Assembly (NCBI GenBank): GCA_045546975.1
Contig: JAZQDV010000012.1
Coordinates: forward strand, 1-22,745
Length of the DNA: 22,745 nt
Source: SIG480 sp045546975
Lineage (GTDB): Bacteria > Bacillota > Clostridia > Oscillospirales > JAAYXM01
Direction: 5' to 3'
Shown: in pieces, positions 13,756 through 19,793 of the stretch
Layout of the letters: every line of letters starts with the position of its first letter
Numbering within the stretch: the first letter of the stretch is position 1
Notes under the pieces: generated by a model
Databases searched by the model: none
The model's input: only the letters and a program-made list of their open reading frames with translations
Told to the model about the DNA's origin: nothing
Program-made: the position numbers and the translations under genes

Positions 13756-14682
13756 TTGAGTACACAGTACACAACAACGTATGGTAAAAAGAAAAACCCG
13801 TGGGAAGAACTCGGCGCGGTTCTTGGTGAGGGAGTAAAAAAAGCCCAAACCGAAGTTTCAAAAGAGAAAAAGCGCAAAGAAGAGGAAGAAGACGACTTCC
13901 TCGCGGGGTTCAGGCAATACGAAAACGAGGAAAAAGAGCAGCTAGAAAAATTCGCAAAAATCCGCGCCAATGCCGACAAGCGTGCAGGAGTTGCCGACAA
14001 GGTACTGAAAGAAGCCGAAAAGCAAAACGACGACTTCCTCGCAGGCCTTAACGAGTACGCCGATTCGCCGAAACAAGACAATCCGGATTTGAAAGAATTT
14101 GGTGCAAATTCCGAGGCCTATAAAATTCTTCAGGATTTGGGCAAAAGATGGTATGAGGCGGACGATACCAGAAAAAAAGAATTGCATGAAACCGCCGAAA
14201 AAGTAAGAAAACTTGCAAGAGAAGGAAGTGCCTTAAAGTATGGGCAGGATGAGATTATGGATCTTTTACACCGAAATGCAAAAGAGGCAGTAAATTTCAA
14301 AGAATCCTTTGAAGAAAGTTTTCCGGGATCTTTGTATAATTTAATTGATGACAAGAATATACTTCCATCATCACTATACCTCATCTCAAAAACGGATTAT
14401 GGCGATTGGGACTACAAGTATAAAGAGGATTGGCGTGTTCCGGGTGAGTATTTTGATGGGTACTATTTAGATGAGCCAAAAAGCAATTATCGAAACTGGC
14501 TTGATTGGATATATTTCGACGGAGAACTGATGGGCGCAGACAAGCTCGGAAATATGAATATGGCATATGTCGGCAAAAAGATGGGATTACCTGAGTGGGT
14601 TTATAAAAACAAGTATACAATGGACAAAGATGATCCCCAATGGGTGCAATACGGTATCCATTTGGCAAATTCCGGGAGGTAG
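13756..14682 (+). CDS. Polymorphic toxin type 44-like protein
   Basis: A 308-aa protein. Residues 1-110 are Lys/Glu-rich and helical with a duplicated motif (DDFLAGFRQY at 46-55 and DDFLAGLNEY at 92-101). Residues about 117-165 (KRWYEADDTRKKELHE) resemble the short helical region that precedes toxin domains in many polymorphic-toxin and phage proteins. Residues about 215-308 resemble polymorphic toxin type 44: GDWDYK is followed by GADKLGNMNMAYVGKKMGL and a terminal DDPQWVQYGI. The type 44 family is a predicted toxin; its activity is not established from this sequence. No signal peptide is seen. Start TTG 13756 has AAGGTG 5 bases upstream. Base use changes near codon 110, consistent with a swapped C-terminus. 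The stop is within the ribosome binding site of the next gene. Confidence 0.65.
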   Translation: MSTQYTTTYGKKKNPWEELGAVLGEGVKKAQTEVSKEKKRKEEEEDDFLAGFRQYENEEKEQLEKFAKIRANADKRAGVADKVLKEAEKQNDDFLAGLNEYADSPKQDNPDLKEFGANSEAYKILQDLGKRWYEADDTRKKELHETAEKVRKLAREGSALKYGQDEIMDLLHRNAKEAVNFKESFEESFPGSLYNLIDDKNILPSSLYLISKTDYGDWDYKYKEDWRVPGEYFDGYYLDEPKSNYRNWLDWIYFDGELMGADKLGNMNMAYVGKKMGLPEWVYKNKYTMDKDDPQWVQYGIHLANSGR

Positions 14683-14686
14683 AAAA

Positions 14687-15640
14687 ATGAGAAAGGTTAT
14701 GTTATTGGCGTTTGTGTTGGCTTTGGTGCTTGCAACCACATCATGTGGAAACAACGACGAAAAGCCGATAAGCACACAGCTTGGAAACACAGCTGGAAAC
14801 GTGGCAAATTACGGAGATGTGACAGAGGACGACAACTACTGTTATTACCAGGAATACCGTGATAATGTATATACACTATACAGAGCAAGTAAAGATTTCA
14901 AGGAAAAAGAAAAGATACTTGACGTAAAAAAAGGCTTCAACGAGCTCAATGCTCACGGAAACTATATTTATTATATTGACGGTTTCCCGGGTTTTTTGCA
15001 GCGGATGTCTTTGGACGGAAAGAAGAGTCATAAACTTATAACCTTCAGAATGGTTTCAAACGTAGTAATCTCCGGAGAAAAGCTTTATTATCGATTATCC
15101 GGTTTTAATGACGATGCAGGGAAAGTGTATTGCTGTGATCTGAACGGAAGAAAGAAAAAGCTTCTTGCAAAAGAGGTCACTGATTTTTTTGTGGACGGAG
15201 ATACAATATATTATACAAACACGGCGGATGAAGAATTTTTGTGGGCAATGGATATATCGGGAGAGAACAAACGAAGGATACTTAAAAGAAAAGTATTGCA
15301 GTTTATTCTTGATGAAAAATATATTTATTATATTGAAAGAGAAGAAACACTAAGGCTTTTCCGTCTCAATAAAGAAACTCTGCAGGAAGAATGCATAAAC
15401 GAAGAGCGTTGCAATTCGATCAACTTGTTGGGAGATTGGATATACTACGCAACGCGTGAAAAAGACGGAAAAATATACAGAATGACAAAGGATGGAAGCA
15501 AAAAGGAAATTGTTCTCGATATCAACGCCGCCGAGATAAATATCGCAGGCAACTCGGTTTTCTTTCGAGAAGCCAAAGAAGATTTTGGCTGGTATCGGTT
15601 GGATCTGACCACTAACAGCCTCGAGAAACTTTCAGACTGA
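14687..15640 (+). CDS. Beta-propeller lipoprotein (DUF5050-like), immunity candidate
   Basis: A 317-aa lipoprotein. Residues 1-20 form a signal peptide ending in a lipobox-like TTSC, so Cys20 would be lipidated and the protein anchored outside the membrane. The rest contains repeated blades of the pattern GNYIYYIDG, EKLYYRLSG, GDTIYYTNT, EKYIYYIER and GDWIYYATR, typical of DUF5050-type propellers. Start ATG 14687 uses GGGAGG, which forms the last codons of the toxin-like gene, so the two are translated together; an in-frame extension to 14567 would run through the toxin gene. Because of that coupling it could be an immunity or partner protein, but this is inference: a surface lipoprotein suits a toxin acting outside, and propeller proteins have many other roles. 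Confidence 0.72.
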   Translation: MRKVMLLAFVLALVLATTSCGNNDEKPISTQLGNTAGNVANYGDVTEDDNYCYYQEYRDNVYTLYRASKDFKEKEKILDVKKGFNELNAHGNYIYYIDGFPGFLQRMSLDGKKSHKLITFRMVSNVVISGEKLYYRLSGFNDDAGKVYCCDLNGRKKKLLAKEVTDFFVDGDTIYYTNTADEEFLWAMDISGENKRRILKRKVLQFILDEKYIYYIEREETLRLFRLNKETLQEECINEERCNSINLLGDWIYYATREKDGKIYRMTKDGSKKEIVLDINAAEINIAGNSVFFREAKEDFGWYRLDLTTNSLEKLSD

Positions 15641-15656
15641 TAGCATAACCCACTAG

Positions 15657-15689
15657 AACACCCGAGGAGAACCTCGGGTGTTTGCTTTA
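15657..15689 (+). terminator. Terminator after the lipoprotein gene
   Basis: AACACCCGAGG (15657-15667) and CCTCGGGTGTT (15672-15682) form an 11-bp perfect stem with loop AGAA, followed by a T-rich but interrupted tail (TGCTTTA). It closes the toxin-lipoprotein unit. Confidence 0.85.
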
Positions 15690-15732
15690 TGCAGGGGTGT
15701 GTGATAAAATTGAGGAAAAGATGCGTGAGGTC

Positions 15733-15762
15733 TTGAAAAAGGACAGCAAATAATTGTATAAT
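15733..15762 (+). promoter_or_regulatory. Promoter of the tsaE-tsaB-rpiB-proB-rlmA operon
   Basis: TTGAAA (15733-15738), an 18-base spacer and a perfect TATAAT (15757-15762), 23 bases before the tsaE start. Confidence 0.82.
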
Positions 15763-15785
15763 AAAAAGAAAACGTTGGTGGCAGG

Positions 15786-16202
15786 ATGAAGTACTATACT
15801 AAAAGTGAAAGGGAAACCGAGCTTCTCGGCGAAGAGCTCTCAAAAAAGCTTCCGCGCGGTGCTGTTGTCGCAATGCGTGGCGGTATGGGCGTCGGGAAGA
15901 CTGCATTTGTCCGTGGTTTTGCGCGTGGTCTTGGTGAGACGGGACGCGTCACGAGCCCTACATATACGATAGTAAACGAGTACAACACAACTCCGCCGCT
16001 TTTCCACTTTGACCTTTACAGGCTTGGTAGTGCAGACGAGCTTTTCGAGATAGGCTTTGATGAGTATCTCACACGTGGCGGTATCTGTATGGTAGAGTGG
16101 TCAGAAAACGCAGATGATATAAGCTTTTCGCACGTTATAGAGATAGATCGCGATAAAGACGACGAGAATGCGCGCACAATTACAGTATCGGAGGTCTTAT
16201 AA
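15786..16202 (+). CDS. tsaE: tRNA threonylcarbamoyladenosine biosynthesis ATPase TsaE
   Basis: A 138-aa P-loop ATPase that, with TsaB and TsaD, makes the t6A37 modification of ANN-decoding tRNAs. The Walker A GGMGVGKT is at residues 32-39. SPTYTIVNEY (switch-like region), FHFDLYRL and the late MVEW are all family landmarks. Length is normal. The ribosome binding site is weak (GGCAGG directly before the ATG). The stop overlaps the tsaB start by one base (TAATG), as is common for this pair, and the operon promoter is just upstream. Confidence 0.95.
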   Translation: MKYYTKSERETELLGEELSKKLPRGAVVAMRGGMGVGKTAFVRGFARGLGETGRVTSPTYTIVNEYNTTPPLFHFDLYRLGSADELFEIGFDEYLTRGGICMVEWSENADDISFSHVIEIDRDKDDENARTITVSEVL

Positions 16203-16888
16203 TGAGAATACTTGCAATAGAGTCCTCGGCAAAAGCCGCCTCCGTCTGTATTACAGAGGACGGAAAGGTCCTTGCAGAGGTGTTTCTCAACTGCGGTCTT
16301 ACCCACAGCGTGAGTATAATGCCGTCTGTTGAGTGGCTTCTCTCAATGACAAAGCTCAAGATATCTGATATTGACCGAATCGCAATTTCCGAGGGCCCCG
16401 GCTCATTTACGGGACTTCGCATAGGAATGTCGGTAGTCAAAGGTCTTGCATGGAGCCTTGATATTCCGTGTGTTGCAGTCTCGACCCTTCATTCGTCGGC
16501 GGTGGGACTTTCGCATATTGACGGAACGGTCTGCGCTGTTATGGATGCGCGGGCAAATCAGGTTTATAACGCAATTTTCAGGGCGGAGAACGGAGTTCTT
16601 TCGCGCCTTTGTCCTGACCGCGCAATTTCGATACCCGAGCTTATGCGCGAGCTTTCGGATAAGGAAAACGTAATCTTTACGGGCGACGGGGCCGAGCTCT
16701 GTCACAGGAGTTCGGACGGCATATTTGCCATTGCGCCCGAGCATATAAGATATCAAAGAGCGGCGTATGTTGCCCTCCTTGCAGAGACGGCAGAGCCGAT
16801 GAGCGCAAGTGAGCTCAAACCCGAGTATATTCGTCTTCCGCAGGCAGAGCGGGAAAGACTTGAAAAAATAAAGAATGAAAGCAGGTAG
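16202..16888 (+). CDS. tsaB: tRNA threonylcarbamoyladenosine biosynthesis protein TsaB
   Basis: A 228-aa ASKHA-fold protein, the catalytically inactive partner that activates TsaD for t6A synthesis. The N-terminal MRILAIESS and the central EGPGSFTGLRIG are the signature segments; the shorter C-terminal domain fits the family. It is translationally coupled to tsaE. In many Bacillota rimI and tsaD follow, but here rpiB follows after 5 bases, so tsaD must lie elsewhere in the genome. Confidence 0.95.
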   Translation: MRILAIESSAKAASVCITEDGKVLAEVFLNCGLTHSVSIMPSVEWLLSMTKLKISDIDRIAISEGPGSFTGLRIGMSVVKGLAWSLDIPCVAVSTLHSSAVGLSHIDGTVCAVMDARANQVYNAIFRAENGVLSRLCPDRAISIPELMRELSDKENVIFTGDGAELCHRSSDGIFAIAPEHIRYQRAAYVALLAETAEPMSASELKPEYIRLPQAERERLEKIKNESR

Positions 16889-16893
16889 TAAAA

Positions 16894-17346
16894 ATGAAAG
16901 TAGTATTAGGTGCAGACAGCGCAGGTTTCCAGATGAAGGGAAAAATCATCGCTCATCTCAATGAGCGCGGAATCGAGACTATTGATGTCGGCGCATATAA
17001 CGCAGAGTCAAGCCACTATCCCGAGTTTGCGTACAAGGTAGCAACAACTGTCGCTTCAAAGGAAGCTGACTTCGGTATCCTCGTTTGCGGAACGGGTATC
17101 GGTATGAGTATTGCGGCAAACAAGGTCAAGGGAATCCGTGCATCTGTTTGCTCAGAGCATTTCTCAGCTAAATACACAAGACTCCACAACGATGCAAACG
17201 TTCTTTGCCTTGGTGCAAGAGTTATTGGTGAGGGTATTGCCATTGAGCTCGTCGACATCTTCCTCGACACAGAGGCGGAGGGTGGACGTCACGCACTCCG
17301 CGTTGATATGATCTCAGATATAGAGGCAGGCACATACAAGATATAA
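16894..17346 (+). CDS. rpiB: Ribose 5-phosphate isomerase B family protein
   Basis: A 150-aa RpiB/LacA/LacB-family isomerase that interconverts ribose 5-phosphate and ribulose 5-phosphate in the pentose phosphate pathway. The catalytic Cys65 lies in VCGTGIGMSIAANK, and the ring-opening His98 in HNDANVLCLGARV. The usual N-terminal GxDHAG reads GADSAG here: the His after the Asp is replaced by Ser9. Other members carry variants at this point, so a related sugar phosphate is possible. It sits 5 bases after tsaB with its own A-rich ribosome binding region and is part of the same operon. Confidence 0.9.
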   Translation: MKVVLGADSAGFQMKGKIIAHLNERGIETIDVGAYNAESSHYPEFAYKVATTVASKEADFGILVCGTGIGMSIAANKVKGIRASVCSEHFSAKYTRLHNDANVLCLGARVIGEGIAIELVDIFLDTEAEGGRHALRVDMISDIEAGTYKI

Positions 17347-17373
17347 ATACATTACGGGAGTTGGCGAGATAAA

Positions 17374-18156
17374 GTGTTTTCTTCAGAATCAATAAAGAGA
17401 GTAGTTATAAAAATCGGAACATCAACGCTCACCCATACAACAGGCAGGCTTGACCTTCGTCATCTGGAAACACTTGCGCGTGTTCTTTCGGATGTGAAGA
17501 ATATGGGCATTGATGTTGTGCTCGTGACATCGGGTGCGATAGGCGTCGGAATGTCAAAGCTCGGTATGACCAACCGCCCGAAGGAGCTTCGCTATAAGCA
17601 GGCGGCAGCCGCGGTGGGTCAGTGTGAGCTTATGCACATCTACGATAAGTTCTTCCTCGACTATTCTCAGGTTGTAGCGCAGATACTTATAACAAAAAAG
17701 GATATAATGGAGCCTGAACGCCGTGAACGAGCAGAAAATACGTTCAAGACCCTTTTTGAGCTTGGTGCGATTCCCGTTGTAAACGAAAACGACACAATCG
17801 GTGTCGACGAAATTCTGTTTGGCGACAACGATACACTTTCGGCCGAGGTTGCGGCTCTTGTTGATGCTGACCTTCTCATAATCTTCTCGGATATCGACGG
17901 ACTTTACGACTGCGACCCGCGAAATAACCCCGATGCAAAGATTATACCGAGGGTTTCGGAGATAACGGATGAAATCCACGCACTTGCAGGCGGTGCCGGA
18001 AGTGAACTCGGCACGGGCGGTATGGTAACGAAGATTCACGCCGCCGAGGTGTGCTTTGAAAACGATATCCCGATGGTCATAACAAACGGACAGAGAATAG
18101 AAAATACATACGACGTGCTTGCCGGCAAAATCCCGGGCACACTCTTTATGAAGTAA
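17374..18156 (+). CDS. proB: Glutamate 5-kinase (PUA-less)
   Basis: A 260-aa amino-acid kinase that phosphorylates glutamate in the first step of proline synthesis. Landmarks are the N-terminal VVIKIGTSTLT, VTSGAIGVG, VVNENDTIG, FGDNDTLSAEVA and GTGGMVTKIHAA. It lacks the C-terminal PUA domain of E. coli ProB (about 367 aa), as often in Clostridia. The start is GTG 17374, with GGCGAG 5 bases upstream. proA is not adjacent. The stop overlaps the next start (TAATG). Confidence 0.95.
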   Translation: MFSSESIKRVVIKIGTSTLTHTTGRLDLRHLETLARVLSDVKNMGIDVVLVTSGAIGVGMSKLGMTNRPKELRYKQAAAAVGQCELMHIYDKFFLDYSQVVAQILITKKDIMEPERRERAENTFKTLFELGAIPVVNENDTIGVDEILFGDNDTLSAEVAALVDADLLIIFSDIDGLYDCDPRNNPDAKIIPRVSEITDEIHALAGGAGSELGTGGMVTKIHAAEVCFENDIPMVITNGQRIENTYDVLAGKIPGTLFMK

Positions 18157-18971
18157 TGGCAGGGTTTGTTTGTCCAATTTGCCATGAGACACTTTGCAGG
18201 GTCGATAGTTCATACGTCTGTCCCAATCACCACAGCTTTGATATAGCGCGGCAGGGGTATGTCAATCTTCTTATGTCGCAGAGTCAGGGGAAAATCCACG
18301 GCGATGACAAGGCTATGATTCGCGCAAGGGAAGATTTTTTAAGTCGCGGATTTTACGACACACTCTCACGCGAAGTATCCGCTCTTGCGTATGAAAATTG
18401 TGCGTGCGGCGGAGTAGTGCTTGATGCAGGCTGCGGTGAGGGAAAATACACCTGCGACGTGCTCTCGTACTTCAATGAGAGGGGAAAGTGTGCCGAGGTT
18501 TTAGGTATCGACATCTCAAAGGATGCGCTAAAGAGCGCGGCAAAGCGAGAAAAGAATATTGCTTTTGCGGTTGCAAGTGTCTCCGATATGCCGGTATCGG
18601 AAAATAGTGCGGATGTGATTATAAACATCTTTGCACCGTTTGAGGCGCGTGAATTTTCGCGCGTACTGAAAGATGACGGCGTAATTATCCGTGTTTTCCC
18701 TTTAGAAAAGCACCTGTGGGAACTAAAGAAGCTTGTATATGAAACTCCGTATGAAAACCCGATCGCAGATATGACCGAGGACGGTCTTGAGATTGCGGGG
18801 AGAAAAGAACTTCGATATAAAATGGAGCTTTCATGCGAGGACGCAAAAAGCCTCTTTGCAATGACACCGTATTTTTACAGAACAGGCGAGAAAGACAGGG
18901 AAAAGCTTGAGAAAATCGAAAAGCTTACCTGCGCCGCTGAGTTCGGTATAGCAGTATATAAAAAGAAATAA
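18156..18971 (+). CDS. rlmA: 23S rRNA (guanine-N1) methyltransferase, RlmA family
   Basis: A 271-aa SAM-dependent methyltransferase. The N-terminal zinc site (Cys6, Cys9, Cys22, His26, with CPICHETL and CPNHH) followed by FDIARQGYVNLL is diagnostic of RlmA, which methylates G745 or G748 in 23S rRNA helix 35; Gram-positive versions often target G748 and influence tylosin response. The SAM motif VVLDAGCGEGKYT is at about 87-99, and NIFAPFE is the later active-site region. It is coupled to proB by a one-base overlap, without functional link. Confidence 0.9.
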   Translation: MAGFVCPICHETLCRVDSSYVCPNHHSFDIARQGYVNLLMSQSQGKIHGDDKAMIRAREDFLSRGFYDTLSREVSALAYENCACGGVVLDAGCGEGKYTCDVLSYFNERGKCAEVLGIDISKDALKSAAKREKNIAFAVASVSDMPVSENSADVIINIFAPFEAREFSRVLKDDGVIIRVFPLEKHLWELKKLVYETPYENPIADMTEDGLEIAGRKELRYKMELSCEDAKSLFAMTPYFYRTGEKDREKLEKIEKLTCAAEFGIAVYKKK

Positions 18972-18987
18972 GGAAAGGGGAACTAAC

Positions 18988-19584
18988 ATGAAAAAATTTT
19001 TGAAATCATCACTCTCACTTCTTTTGGTCGCTGTTATGATGCTGTCACTTGCATCCTGCGGTGCAACAAAAAAGGCGGAGACAACCGTAAAGAATATGCT
19101 TGACAGCTTCAAGGCAGGAAACCTCGAAGAAATGGAAAAGTATGTGGTTGGAGAGGTGTCAACAGATTCTGCCGAGACTGAAAAGTTTACAGAGTATATG
19201 GCAAGCGTATTTGATAAGCTCGAGTATGAAATCGTTTTATCTGAGCAGGTCGATGACAGCACAGTCAATGTAACCGCAAAAATAACAATGATTGATATGA
19301 AGCCTGTTCTTACTGATTTCTTTATGGAAGCGCTCAAGTTTGCATTTGCAAACGCGCTTGCAGACCCGCAACCGACCCAGGAAGAAATAAACAAGAAAAC
19401 GGAAGAGATGTTTGTAACCGCTGTAACAAAGCCTGACCTTGCAACGGTCACAAACGAGGTTGTAATCAGGGTTGTAAATTCAGAGGGCGAGTGGAAGGTA
19501 GAAGCTGACGATGCTCTCACAGATGCAATGTTTGGAGGACTCGTAAAAGCTGCAGAAGAAATAACAAGTTCATTTGCACAGTAA
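18988..19584 (+). CDS. Small exported lipoprotein, function unknown
   Basis: A 198-aa lipoprotein with a signal peptide and lipobox LASC (Cys25), so it is anchored to the outside of the membrane. The mature part resembles DUF4878/DUF5105-type domains: a helix TTVKNMLDSFKAGNLEEM, then beta strands with VNVTAKITM and a late EGEWKVEAD, the nuclear transport factor 2-like pattern of many clostridial lipoproteins. AAGGGG precedes the ATG. It is the last gene of the tsaE operon, 16 bases after rlmA, and is followed by a hairpin. No specific role can be given. Confidence 0.8.
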   Translation: MKKFLKSSLSLLLVAVMMLSLASCGATKKAETTVKNMLDSFKAGNLEEMEKYVVGEVSTDSAETEKFTEYMASVFDKLEYEIVLSEQVDDSTVNVTAKITMIDMKPVLTDFFMEALKFAFANALADPQPTQEEINKKTEEMFVTAVTKPDLATVTNEVVIRVVNSEGEWKVEADDALTDAMFGGLVKAAEEITSSFAQ

Positions 19585-19589
19585 AGAAA

Positions 19590-19617
19590 AAGCAGACAGT
19601 CAAAAGACTGTCTGCTT
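19590..19617. terminator. Terminator hairpin at the end of the tsaE operon
   Basis: AAGCAGACAGTC (19590-19601) and GACTGTCTGCTT (19606-19617) form a perfect 12-bp stem with loop AAAA. The downstream tail on the plus strand is ATTAGT, a poor T-run; on the minus strand the tail is a T-rich run (TTTTTC), so it may act on both strands. Bases 19620-19727 beyond it hold no gene, only small inverted repeats such as CCGCTACTGCGG (19676-19687). Confidence 0.75.
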
Positions 19618-19727
19618 ATTAGTAAAACACAATAGAATCAAAAAAAGACAGGAAACGGACGGATAACAGAACCGTTCCGCTACTGCGGCGAAAAAGCACC
19701 AAAAAATGTACGTCCCCGATTGGTCTC

Positions 19728-19756
19728 TTGTCAAGTAAATAAAGATTTGTTATAAT
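19728..19756 (+). promoter_or_regulatory. Promoter of the SLH/transglutaminase-like gene
   Basis: TTGTCA (19728-19733), a 17-base spacer and TATAAT (19751-19756), 37 bases before the start codon. Confidence 0.85.
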
Positions 19757-19793
19757 CAGTATGTGATTATTGAAAATAAGTGAGGGATAACAT

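Noticed and set aside
14567..14686. N-terminal extension of the propeller lipoprotein from 14567
   Set aside because: It overlaps the toxin-like gene by over 100 bases and would bury the lipoprotein signal peptide; ATG 14687 has GGGAGG upstream.
19620..19727. Possible small RNA from inverted repeats (CCGCTACTGCGG, ACCAA/TTGGT)
   Set aside because: The stems are short and no promoter or terminator frames them.
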